Source of the DNA: Fimbriiglobus sp. | GTDB taxonomy: Bacteria; Planctomycetota; Planctomycetia; Gemmatales; Gemmataceae | Reading direction: 5' to 3' | Length of the DNA stretch: 43,925 nucleotides | Assembly: GCA_025459365.1 (NCBI GenBank) | Contig: JALOQR010000003.1 | Coordinates: forward strand, 1-43,925 | Part shown: positions 1 to 7,590 of the stretch, in pieces | Layout of the letters: every line of letters starts with the position of its first letter | Position numbering within the stretch: position 1 is the stretch's first letter | Made by a program: the position numbers and the translations under genes | The notes under the pieces: generated by a model | What the model saw: only the letters and a program-made list of their open reading frames with translations | The model's database searches: none | Told to the model about the DNA's origin: nothing

Positions 1-1
1 A

Positions 2-457
2 AACACCATGACGGCCATCGACCAGGGCAACGGGCTGTATCAGGAAGCCACCTTCGAGAAAGGCGGAGTCGTGATTCGCACGCCCACGAAGGACCTCGGG
101 CTGCGGGTCGAACCGCACGACCTCCCCCCGCGGTCGGAATACCTGCGAAGCGAAGATCGGCTCATCGTGTCGTCGGCGAAACCGAAGAAGGAGGCCGAGG
201 CCGACCAGCGCTTGACCGCCACCGGCAACGCCGAATTCCGCGACGCCGCTCGCACCGGCCTGGGGCACAAGATCGTGTTCGACGGCACGCGGGTAACTCT
301 GGAGGCCAACCTGGGCGGGATGGCGTCGCTGTACTCCAACAAGCGGGCCGTCAACCAGCAGCAGGTGACCCGAGCGAAGAAGTTCATCTACAACAGCGTC
401 ACTGGTGTCGTCGAACTCTCCGACAGCAGCGGCGGCACCATCCTGCCGGGAAGGTAG
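2..457 (+). CDS. OstA/LptA-like domain protein, C-terminal part (cut by window edge)
   Basis: The frame is open from base 2, so this is probably the end of a longer gene; the ATG at position 8 is more likely an internal methionine. The last 85 or so residues have the look of an OstA/LptA-type beta-taco repeat: a stretch reading ATGNAEFRD, then an FDGTRVTLE strand, and finally a KFIYNSVTGVVEL strand, the 'unit read from a cell/encoded conversion table' pattern typical of these proteins. Such proteins carry lipopolysaccharide or bind envelope glycolipids in the periplasm. I see no signal peptide because the N-terminus is outside the window. The family assignment is inferred from strand pattern only, without a profile search. 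A GC-rich stem-loop follows the stop. Other beta-strand-repeat envelope proteins remain possible. Confidence 0.5.
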   Translation, partial: NTMTAIDQGNGLYQEATFEKGGVVIRTPTKDLGLRVEPHDLPPRSEYLRSEDRLIVSSAKPKKEAEADQRLTATGNAEFRDAARTGLGHKIVFDGTRVTLEANLGGMASLYSNKRAVNQQQVTRAKKFIYNSVTGVVELSDSSGGTILPGR

Positions 458-477
458 TGCGGACATGAAAATGCAAG

Positions 478-505
478 GGGCCGGCTCGAGTCATCGGGCC
501 GGCCC
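478..505 (+). terminator. Stem-loop after the first gene
   Basis: Eight bases (478-485, GGGCCGGC) pair perfectly with 498-505 across a 12-base loop, 20 bases after the stop of the upstream gene. There is no T-tract, so it would be a weak or factor-assisted terminator. Confidence 0.45.
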
Positions 506-762
506 GTGAGCAAGGTGTGTTTGCTTCACCAGTCGCCGAACACTTCGCCGCCGCCACGGGTTCGGACCCAGACTCGTTCTGTGTCGGGTTGTGTCAGGAT
601 CATTGCCCCGTGGAGAGAGGTCGAACGGGTTCAGCGTGGCCGACCAAGATCAACCACATATCTAACCGTGTGCAATACCAGGGCCAGCCTGTCCGGGGTC
701 GGTGGCCGTGGCCAAATAGAGCCAAAGGCTGATTGGCGCAACACTTAGGGTGACGGTGGCTG

Positions 763-810
763 AGGGGGGGTATGTGTGTGGCAGGTGGCAGTGTGGCAGA
801 GAGGGGGGGG
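763..810. repeat. G-rich dispersed repeat, copy 1
   Basis: Two runs of seven to eight G flank a GT/GGCAG-rich core. Bases 771-809 are identical to 43877-43915 at the other end of the window, in the same orientation. Both copies sit in intergenic DNA. The core repeats the unit GTGGCAG. This is too long and specific to be chance, so it belongs to a dispersed repeat family of unknown role. Confidence 0.8.
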
Positions 811-960
811 CCTGAGCCAGGCCCGGCGGTGCGAGGCATCCCCGGAACACCGAACACGCATTGGACACCCAAAGGGCGACCGACTCCGATCCGCCAGCGC
901 CGGTCCACCGATCCCTGTCCAGACCTCGGCGGCCCATCCCACCTTTGCCCGCGGTGAGCG

Positions 961-966
961 TACAAT
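961..966 (+). promoter_or_regulatory. Possible -10 box (TACAAT) for the Hsp70 gene
   Basis: TACAAT matches five of six bases of the sigma-70 -10 consensus and lies 41 bases before the ATG at 1008. No good -35 box is visible at the normal distance. The same hexamer occurs before three other starts in this window. Confidence 0.3.
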
Positions 967-1007
967 TGCAATTCAGACACTGAGCGTGACCTCCGGCGGC
1001 ATACCCT

Positions 1008-2984
1008 ATGGCAGACGTCATCGTCGGCATCGACCTCGGCACCACGAACAGCGAAGTGGCGATCGTGGAGAACGGTCGGCCGCGCGTCATCAACGTGGAT
1101 GGCGATCCTATCTTGCCCTCCGTGGTCGGGCTGGCCGACGATGGCCGATTGCTCGTCGGCAAACCGGCCCGCAACCAGTTCGTGCTCGCGCCGGATCGCA
1201 CGGTGAAGTCGATCAAGCGGAAGATGGGCCTCGATGTGAAAGTGCCGATCGGCGACCAGCAGTTCCGGCCACAAGAAATCTCCGCCATGATCCTGCGGCG
1301 GCTCAAGGAGGCCGCGGAGAAAGACCTCGGCAAGCCGGTGACGAAGGCCGTCGTGACGGTGCCGGCTTACTTCAACGACTCCCAGCGGCAAGCCACCCGC
1401 GAAGCCGGACAACTCGCCGGGCTGGAGGTGGTGCGAATCCTGAACGAGCCAACCGCCGCCGCTCTGACTTACACCCCCGACCCCAGCGGGACAGAGAAAT
1501 TCCTGGTGTACGACCTGGGGGGCGGGACGTTCGATGTGAGCGTACTGACGGCCGAAGACGGAGTCTTCGAGGTACTGAGTAGCCACGGTGATACTCAACT
1601 CGGTGGCGACGACTTCGACGAACTGTTCTTGAACGCCGTAGCCGACGAGTTCGAGCGGATGTACTGCGTCGATCTGCGGGCCAACAAATCGAGCCGGGCA
1701 CGGCTCCTGCGGGGGGTGGAGAACGCCAAGAAAGCGCTCTCCGATCATGCCTTCACCAAAATCGAAGAGGAATTCATCGCCGAGAAGGACGGGGTGCCGC
1801 TGCACCTGTCGCAGGAGTTCAGCCGCGGTGAATTTGAAGCACTCATCGCCCCGCTGATCGATCGCACCATGCAATGCGTGCAGAAGGCGCTCGACGACGC
1901 ACGCCTGACCGCTGCTCAGATCAAGCAGGTCGTGCTGGTCGGCGGTAGCACTCGCATCCCGATGATCGGCCGGTTGCTCGAAGAGCGACTCGGTCAGCCG
2001 GCACACCGCGAGGTTCACCCAGACTTGTGCGTCGCCCTCGGTGCGGCAGTGCAGGCGGCGATCGTGGCGGGCGAGAGCGTCGGGGCGGTGCTCGTCGATA
2101 TCACCCCGCACAGCCTCGGCATCAAGTCGTTGGAAATCCCGGATTCGTTCTCCCTCCATCCGAACGAGTTCAAGTTTACCCCCATCATCACCCGCAATAC
2201 CCCCCTGCCTGCCTCGCGGAGCGAGGTGTTCTGCACCGTGTCGGACAACCAGCCGACGGTGGAGATTGATGTCTTCCAGGGGGAAAGCGGGGACGTGCGG
2301 CGAAACCACCGCGTTGGTAAGTTCATGGTGGAAGGATTGGCCCGCGTCCCGGCCGGAAACCAACTCGTCGTGCAGATGGACCTGACGCTCGACGGCACGC
2401 TCAAGGTGAGCGCCCGAGAAAAAGGGACTGGTCTACTTCGCCAGGTGACGATCGAGAACGCGATGGCCCGGTTCGCAGTGGAGGAACGCGACGCCGCACA
2501 GCAACGGCTCGACCGCATGTGGGCGAATCCGAGTTGGGACGAAGAGGCGGAAGAGAACGGCGATCCGCTCAGCGTGTCGGACATCATCCCCGACGACGAA
2601 GAGGAGGACTTCGACGACATTCCGTTCGGCGGCGACGACGACGACGACGACGAAAACCCCTTCGCAGTGGACGACGAGGAGGAAGACGAACCGGAGCCAG
2701 AACCGGCCGAGCGTTCGCCGCAGCCGCAATCGCGGATCAGTGGGCTAACCGCTCCAGCCCCGACGCCGCCATCGGCCGCCGAGGGGAGCCGCGAGACTGC
2801 CCAGGCTGATAGTCTGCTGGCGAAGGTGGCACGAATCCGCGAGAAGGCGTCGGCGGAGGACCAGGCCGAACTCGACAAACTCACCGGGCGGTTGCGGGCC
2901 GCGGTTGACGACCGCCGCTGGGCCGACGTGCAAACCGCATGTACCGAACTGGCCGACGTGCTCTTCTACCTGGAAGACAGTTGA
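1008..2984 (+). CDS. Hsp70 (DnaK-like) chaperone with acidic C-terminal region
   Basis: This 658-residue protein has the Hsp70 ATPase domain: phosphate-1 loop GIDLGTTNS near residues 7-15, AYFNDSQRQATREAG near 120-134, phosphate-2 loop DLGGGTFDVSVL at 169-180, and the adenosine motif VGGSTRIPMI at 311-320. The linker region reads VLVDITPHSLGI, and a beta substrate-binding domain extends to about 485. Instead of the normal helical lid there is a short helix, then a strongly acidic low-complexity tract (about 511-566, many D and E), a proline-rich linker, and a final helical segment (600-658) ending in LFYLEDS. It is expected to be a cytoplasmic ATP-dependent chaperone. No grpE or dnaJ is next to it, so it is probably a paralogue rather than the main DnaK. 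The ATG at 1008 is chosen because the family motif begins within the first ten residues. Confidence 0.95.
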   Translation: MADVIVGIDLGTTNSEVAIVENGRPRVINVDGDPILPSVVGLADDGRLLVGKPARNQFVLAPDRTVKSIKRKMGLDVKVPIGDQQFRPQEISAMILRRLKEAAEKDLGKPVTKAVVTVPAYFNDSQRQATREAGQLAGLEVVRILNEPTAAALTYTPDPSGTEKFLVYDLGGGTFDVSVLTAEDGVFEVLSSHGDTQLGGDDFDELFLNAVADEFERMYCVDLRANKSSRARLLRGVENAKKALSDHAFTKIEEEFIAEKDGVPLHLSQEFSRGEFEALIAPLIDRTMQCVQKALDDARLTAAQIKQVVLVGGSTRIPMIGRLLEERLGQPAHREVHPDLCVALGAAVQAAIVAGESVGAVLVDITPHSLGIKSLEIPDSFSLHPNEFKFTPIITRNTPLPASRSEVFCTVSDNQPTVEIDVFQGESGDVRRNHRVGKFMVEGLARVPAGNQLVVQMDLTLDGTLKVSAREKGTGLLRQVTIENAMARFAVEERDAAQQRLDRMWANPSWDEEAEENGDPLSVSDIIPDDEEEDFDDIPFGGDDDDDDENPFAVDDEEEDEPEPEPAERSPQPQSRISGLTAPAPTPPSAAEGSRETAQADSLLAKVARIREKASAEDQAELDKLTGRLRAAVDDRRWADVQTACTELADVLFYLEDS

Positions 2985-3025
2985 TCCGCCAACACCGCCC
3001 GCCCCAGTTCGCTTAGAATTCGACA

Positions 3026-3088
3026 GCGAGCCGGGGTCCGTTGGGAACCGGTTGTCGAGCAACCGAGTCCTAACGGACCCCGGCTCGC
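3026..3088. repeat. Inverted-repeat (REP-like) element, copy 1
   Basis: Arms of 29 bases (3026-3054 and 3060-3088) pair at 26 of 29 positions around a 5-base loop. The outer half is GCGAGCCGGGGTCCGTT. It ends just before the start region of the next gene and could end transcription of the Hsp70 gene. A related element is at 33859-33927. Confidence 0.75.
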
Positions 3089-3106
3089 CGCTTGAGGATG
3101 CCTTCC

Positions 3107-5545
3107 ATGTCTCGCTCTGTTCTCCCCGTCGCTGCTCTGGTTGTGCTGTTGTTGCAGGTGCCTGGCCCCGTAGCAGCGGCCCCGCCGATTGACCCAGAGA
3201 TGGAAAAGGTCGCAGCGGTGAACAAGGCAATCGACGCCGGCGTGCAGTACCTTCGCCGCAACTGGAACGAGAAGGACCACTGGGAGAGTTTCCTCGTCGC
3301 CTCCCTCACCAGCATGGATGGCGGCATCACCGCACTCGCCACCCTGGCGTTGCTGAACAGCGGGGTGAAACCGACCGATGAGATCGTGGCCAAGCCGCTC
3401 GCCTACCTGCGGAGTATGACGCCGAAGAAAACGTATGTCGTCGCCTTGGCCAACCTGTGCTTCGCCGAGGTGCGAGATAAGGGCGACCTACCGCGGGTGC
3501 AGGAGAACACCGAATGGCTGCTGAAGACGGCAGTACGGCGGAACGGCCGGCTGATCGGATGGAGCTACCCGGACGGGAACATCCCGCGGGCCGACGCCTC
3601 GAACACCCAGTACGCCCTGCTCGGGCTGTACGCCGCCAAACAGTGCGGGGTGAAGGTTCCGGAGGAGGACTGGAAAGCCATCCTCAAGCTGTACACAGAC
3701 ACCCTGATCGAAGAGACGAAGGACACCGGCAATTGGAGCTATGTGGAGGAGCGGCGGACGGCGAGTTTCACGATGACGACCGCCGGGGTGTGCGGCCTGC
3801 TCATCGCCCGGATGGGGCTGGAAGATAGCGGTCAGGGCCTCGATCCAGATACCGGCAAGTCGGCTCGCTGCGGGGTCTACCCGGAGAACGAAGCGGTGCG
3901 GAAGGGGATGAACTGGATCGCCGGCCGCTTCGCCTTCGACCGGGCCGAGGCGTCCACCTCGACCTTCTACAACGTGTACGGCATCGAGCGTCTCGGGCGA
4001 TTGTCGGGTCAGCGGTTCATCGGGAAGTTCGACTGGTACCGCGAGGGGTGCGAATACTTATTGAGGACTCAAAAGAAACCGGATGGTTTCTGGTCGGCCA
4101 ACGAGGAGGGCGACTTCAAAGGAGTGAACGTGATCTCCACCTCGTTCGCGCTGCTGTTTCTGAGCAAGGGGCGTAGCCCGGTACTGATCAGCAAGATGGC
4201 CCACGGCCCGCTGAAGCTCGACGACAGCACGAAGGTGTACAAGGAGGGGAACGCCCGCGGCGGGGCGATCGACTGGAACCGCAAGCACAACGACGCCCGC
4301 AACCTGACCGACTTTGCCGCCCGCGAGTTGTTCAAAGGCCTGCCCCTCGGCTGGCAGAGCTACGACCCGCGGCGGGGCAAGGAGATGACGGAGGCCGATA
4401 TCCTCGCCGAGGCAGGGGTACTAGTGCAGTCGCCCATCCTCTACCTTACCGGGCACGAGGCTCCGACGTTGTCTGGCCAGCACCGCAAGTTGTTCAAGAA
4501 GTACCTCGAAGAGGGCGGGTTCGTACTCGCCGAGGCGTGCTGCGGGAGCAAGGAGTTTACCGATGGCTTCCGGGAGATGATCGCGGCTCTGTTCCCTGGC
4601 AGCGAACTTAAGCCACTGGCACCGAGTCACGCGATCTGGTCGTCGCACTTTCTCGTCTCTCCTGCCGAGTTTCCCAGGCTGGAGGGGCTCGAGGTCGGCT
4701 GTCGCACAGTACTGGTGTTCAGCCCAGAACCGCTCGCCGGGTACTGGGAAGAAACGCGATTCATCCCGAAGCCGGGGCAGGAGCCGAAGACCCACGGAGA
4801 GAAGGCGTTCCACCTCGCCGCCAACGTCATCGCCTACGCCACCGGCAAGGAGCCGCCAAAGCAGCGGCTGGCCCAGCGGAAGTTGGTGGAAGCCGAGCAG
4901 AAGTCGCCCCCACCGGGATTCGTGCAACCACTTCAGCTCGATGTTGGCGAACCGCCGCCGGCCACCGCCGCATTGCGGAACCTCTCCGGCTACCTGAAAG
5001 AAACTGCTCGGCTCGACGTTAGCCTAAAGAGCGAGCGGATGAAGCCGAACAACCCCGATCTGTTCAAGTACAAGTTCTTGTACATGCACGGAAAGAAGGG
5101 GTTTGAGGTCGACGAGAAAGGCGTGGAGAACATCCAGGCAACGCTTCAGAGCGGCGGGCTACTCCTCGCCGATGCCTGCTGCGGAAGCAAGGCGTTCAAC
5201 GATTCATTCAAGGTGCTGGCGAAGAAGCTGTTCCCCGACTCCGAACTGGCGACCATCCCGCCCGATGATCCGCTCTATTCCGAGAAGCTCAACGGCCGGC
5301 GGATCGACATGGTGGAACTGCGGGCGAAAGCGGGTGACGCAAAGGCGGGCAACGACTCCGGCTACGAGCGGGTGCCGCCGCAATTGCAGGGCATTAAGCT
5401 CGATGGGCGGTGGGTGATCATCTTCAGCGAGTACGACATCGGTTGCGCGCTGGAGAACCACAAGAGTACCGACTGTCTCGGTCACACGCCCGACAGTGCT
5501 CGCAAACTGGCCGGCGCGGCGGTGTTGTATTCACTCAAGCGGTAG
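3107..5545 (+). CDS. Secreted terpene-cyclase-fold protein with two DUF4159 domains
   Basis: An 812-residue exported protein. The ATG at 3107 is preferred over the upstream TTG/ATG because GAGGA lies eight bases before it and it yields a clean signal peptide (MSRSVLPVAALVVLLL, then cleavage near GPVAAAPP). The first half (about 40-330) has the alpha/alpha-toroid repeats of squalene/prenyltransferase-like proteins, with GGITALATLALLNSGV, TQYALLGLYAAKQCG and NVISTSFALLFLSKG. The second half has two DUF4159 units, each with a YLTGHE or YMHGKK strand, a long helix and the repeated motif EACCGSKEF / DACCGSKAF followed by FP-x-SEL. DUF4159 has a GATase-like fold and is common in planctomycetes; its function is unknown. 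The duplicated Cys-Cys-Gly-Ser motif could be structural or ligand-binding. It probably acts in the periplasm. Confidence 0.88.
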   Translation: MSRSVLPVAALVVLLLQVPGPVAAAPPIDPEMEKVAAVNKAIDAGVQYLRRNWNEKDHWESFLVASLTSMDGGITALATLALLNSGVKPTDEIVAKPLAYLRSMTPKKTYVVALANLCFAEVRDKGDLPRVQENTEWLLKTAVRRNGRLIGWSYPDGNIPRADASNTQYALLGLYAAKQCGVKVPEEDWKAILKLYTDTLIEETKDTGNWSYVEERRTASFTMTTAGVCGLLIARMGLEDSGQGLDPDTGKSARCGVYPENEAVRKGMNWIAGRFAFDRAEASTSTFYNVYGIERLGRLSGQRFIGKFDWYREGCEYLLRTQKKPDGFWSANEEGDFKGVNVISTSFALLFLSKGRSPVLISKMAHGPLKLDDSTKVYKEGNARGGAIDWNRKHNDARNLTDFAARELFKGLPLGWQSYDPRRGKEMTEADILAEAGVLVQSPILYLTGHEAPTLSGQHRKLFKKYLEEGGFVLAEACCGSKEFTDGFREMIAALFPGSELKPLAPSHAIWSSHFLVSPAEFPRLEGLEVGCRTVLVFSPEPLAGYWEETRFIPKPGQEPKTHGEKAFHLAANVIAYATGKEPPKQRLAQRKLVEAEQKSPPPGFVQPLQLDVGEPPPATAALRNLSGYLKETARLDVSLKSERMKPNNPDLFKYKFLYMHGKKGFEVDEKGVENIQATLQSGGLLLADACCGSKAFNDSFKVLAKKLFPDSELATIPPDDPLYSEKLNGRRIDMVELRAKAGDAKAGNDSGYERVPPQLQGIKLDGRWVIIFSEYDIGCALENHKSTDCLGHTPDSARKLAGAAVLYSLKR

Positions 5546-5557
5546 GATGGGAACGCC

Positions 5558-5601
5558 AATGCCGTGAGTGGGTGAGACTGCTGCCACCCACTCACGGCAT
5601 T
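5558..5601. terminator. Perfect 17-bp hairpin between convergent genes
   Basis: Bases 5558-5574 pair without mismatch to 5585-5601 around a 10-base loop. It lies between the ends of two converging genes and would work in both directions. T-tracts are absent, so the strong stem itself must do the work. Confidence 0.8.
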
Positions 5602-5622
5602 TGAGGTATCTGTCGACGGTTG

Positions 5623-6504
5623 TTAACGTCCGACGGCCGGTGTCACGGTCAGTGTCACCTCCTTGCCGTCCCGCTGTACCACCACCGGCACCGCCTTGCC
5701 GGCCTTCACCAGGCTGGTGGCAACCGCGGCATCACCGACGCTGTCGGTCCACCGGCCATCAACGGTCAACAATCGATCGCCCGCCTTCACCCCCGCCTTG
5801 GCGGCGGGTCCGTCGGCGAACACCGCCTTCACCGTCACTCCGTCCTTGTCGTCGTCCTTGTCTTTGGCCAATTCCAGCCCCCACACCCCGGCCGGCTTTA
5901 CCACTCGCGGCTTGTTCCGCTCTTCCAGATTCATAATGCCGGCCATCATGTCTTGCATGTAGTCGCCGGGCTTGTAGCCGTTCGGAGTGAAGGTCAACTC
6001 CTTCTTCTGGTAATCGACGGTCATCGAGTAGCGGGCAAAGAACGGGAAGCCGATCAGCCCCTCGACTGGCCCGTGATCCTTCTTGAAGGCATCGGAGATA
6101 GCCTGGACGGTCGGGTGGTCCATCACCATCGCGGGTGTCTTGTCGGCCTTGACGCTGCCGATCTCCATCGTCGGCACCTCCACCTGGTTGACCCCGCCGC
6201 CGAGCATGCCGAGTAACCCACCGCCGCCGCCCCCGCCTTTCTTCGTCAGCCCGGCGTCCTTGGCCGTCTTGCTGTTCATGATGGTCAGGGGAGCGCCAGT
6301 GTCGAGGATGAAGCGGTATGGTCCCTTGCCGTCGAGCATCACCTGCACCACGAAGTGCCGCGAAGGGAGAATCTCGATCGGCACAACAATCGGCGGGTCG
6401 GTCTTCTTCGGTTCGGCCTTGAGGTTCGGCTTGTCTTGGGCAACGGCTGGCACGCCGGCGAGCAAACCGATGAGGGCCGCGAACAGTTTGGCACGCATAA
6501 TCAT
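5623..6504 (-). CDS. Secreted retropepsin-like aspartyl protease with PDZ domain (second of tandem pair)
   Basis: A 293-residue protein with an N-terminal signal peptide (MIMRAKLFAALIGLLAGVPAVA). The first domain carries FILDTGAPLTIM at about 65-76, the Asp-Thr-Gly active-site motif of retroviral-type aspartyl proteases that work as dimers. After it comes a glycine-rich loop (seven consecutive G near 90). The C-terminal 90 residues form a PDZ domain with GVWGLEL, GPAAKAGVKAGDRLLTVDG and VVQRDGKEVTLTV. It should cleave or bind peptides in the periplasm; the substrate is unknown. Its ATG overlaps the TGA of the upstream paralogue (ATGA), so translation is coupled. The two proteins arose by duplication. 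Whether they are active proteases is an inference. Confidence 0.88.
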   Translation of the reverse strand: MIMRAKLFAALIGLLAGVPAVAQDKPNLKAEPKKTDPPIVVPIEILPSRHFVVQVMLDGKGPYRFILDTGAPLTIMNSKTAKDAGLTKKGGGGGGGLLGMLGGGVNQVEVPTMEIGSVKADKTPAMVMDHPTVQAISDAFKKDHGPVEGLIGFPFFARYSMTVDYQKKELTFTPNGYKPGDYMQDMMAGIMNLEERNKPRVVKPAGVWGLELAKDKDDDKDGVTVKAVFADGPAAKAGVKAGDRLLTVDGRWTDSVGDAAVATSLVKAGKAVPVVVQRDGKEVTLTVTPAVGR

Positions 6505-7355
6505 AGCCCCCCGCCGAGTTTGATGCCGAGCGTCTTCTTCTCACCGTTGCGTTCGATGGTCAGTTTTACCGTGTCGCCGACGCCGGCCTTGCCGAACGTC
6601 CGGGCAACATCGGCCAGACTCTCCAGCGAACTGTCCTTTACCGAGTCGAGCCGGTCGCCGGCTTTCACGCCAGCCTCGTCCGCGGGGCTACCCTTGAGCA
6701 CCGTCTTGGCGAAGAGTTTCTTCTCCCTCTCCTCGATCTCCATCCCGACGAACCCACCCGGCTTCACCTCGAAGTTCGGCTTCACGCCCATCATGCCGCC
6801 TAGCATCTTCATCATGCCGCCCATCACTTCCAACCCGCCCTGCCCACCGCCCTTCCCCACACCCACCGGGTCGGGCGGATCGAAGGCGAGGGGAACGAAC
6901 GCCAGTTTGTCGCCGGTGAAATCGTAGGTGATGCGAAACTTGGCCAGCACGTTGTAACCGATGACGCCGTGAAGTTCGACGCCGGCCAGGCCAAGTCCGT
7001 TCATCCCTTCCAGTTGAAACAGGTCTTCAACCCGTCCCTTGGCCTTGTCCACCTTCAACCCTCCCTCGATGACGAACGTGTCGAACATCCCCCATCCTTT
7101 GTCGTCTTCCTTCAGCCCGACCTTCTTGGCCACGGCCTTGGTGACAAACACGGCGGGCGCGCCGGTGTCAAGGATGAAGTTGAACGGCCCCTTGCCGTTA
7201 AGCTTGGCGCGCACAAGCACGTGTTTGGTGTCGGTGAGGCGGTACGGCACTTCGGCCGTCGCGTCGGGCTTGGGCTTATCGGCTTTGGGCGGATCGGCCG
7301 CCCACCCGAATAGCGGCAGGCAGGCCGCCGTCAGGGCGAGGAGTACTGGTCGCAC
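6501..7355 (-). CDS. Secreted retropepsin-like aspartyl protease with PDZ domain (first of tandem pair)
   Basis: The paralogue of the gene that follows it. I place the start at the GTG at 7355 because GAGGGA lies just before it and the protein then opens with a standard signal peptide (VRPVLLALTAACLPLFGWA); a TTG 33 bases upstream would add an unlikely extension. The mature part has FILDTGAPAVFV with the catalytic-type DTGA at about 63-66, then a long loop rich in G and M, then a PDZ domain containing GSPADEAGVKAGDRLDSV and LTIERNGEKKTLGIKLGG. The length is 284 residues. Like its partner it has no second aspartyl motif, so a functional site would need a homodimer or a heterodimer with the neighbour. 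The promoter must lie in 7356-7590, shared divergently with the SPFH gene. Confidence 0.88.
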   Translation of the reverse strand: MRPVLLALTAACLPLFGWAADPPKADKPKPDATAEVPYRLTDTKHVLVRAKLNGKGPFNFILDTGAPAVFVTKAVAKKVGLKEDDKGWGMFDTFVIEGGLKVDKAKGRVEDLFQLEGMNGLGLAGVELHGVIGYNVLAKFRITYDFTGDKLAFVPLAFDPPDPVGVGKGGGQGGLEVMGGMMKMLGGMMGVKPNFEVKPGGFVGMEIEEREKKLFAKTVLKGSPADEAGVKAGDRLDSVKDSSLESLADVARTFGKAGVGDTVKLTIERNGEKKTLGIKLGGGL

Positions 7356-7528
7356 GGTGTCCCTCGGGATGGTCGCTCCGCCGGGCAACGTGTCGGCGGA
7401 TGATAAGTGATTCTACCCGCCCTGGTTTCGGCGTGGAGGAAATGGCACTCGCCCATTCCAACGGTCGCCGGCAACACTTGCGGCGAGCGATTCCACGAAA
7501 TGCGTGGCAGCCGAGAGCGAACACCACC

Positions 7529-7558
7529 TTGACTGGCGGCATATTGAAGTGATATCAT
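7529..7558 (+). promoter_or_regulatory. Sigma-70-like promoter for the SPFH gene
   Basis: TTGACT (7529-7534) and TATCAT (7553-7558) each match five of six consensus bases and are 18 bases apart. Transcription would start near 7565, some 26 bases before the GTG at 7591. GGAGG precedes that start at normal spacing. The surrounding DNA is unusually AT-rich for this genome. Confidence 0.65.
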
Positions 7559-7590
7559 TTCGATATGCCGCTCCAATGGAGGGTTGATCC

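Larger units (their letters stand above)
458..1007. other. 550-base intergenic region upstream of the Hsp70 gene
   Basis: No convincing gene lies here. It holds the stem-loop at 478-505, a G-rich repeat at 763-810 that recurs at the far end of the window, a 10-base palindrome AATTGCAATT at 964-973, and a TACAAT box at 961-966 before the Hsp70 start. The long open frames on both strands lack initiation signals and recognisable protein features. Confidence 0.6.

Noticed and set aside
458-1007. A tRNA or small RNA gene in the region before Hsp70
   Set aside because: No cloverleaf, T-loop or conserved RNA fold could be made from the sequence.
600-2363. A 587-codon open frame on the minus strand across the Hsp70 gene
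   Set aside because: It is antisense to a clear Hsp70, its translation has no recognisable domain, and it is rich in residues expected from reading GC-rich DNA backwards.
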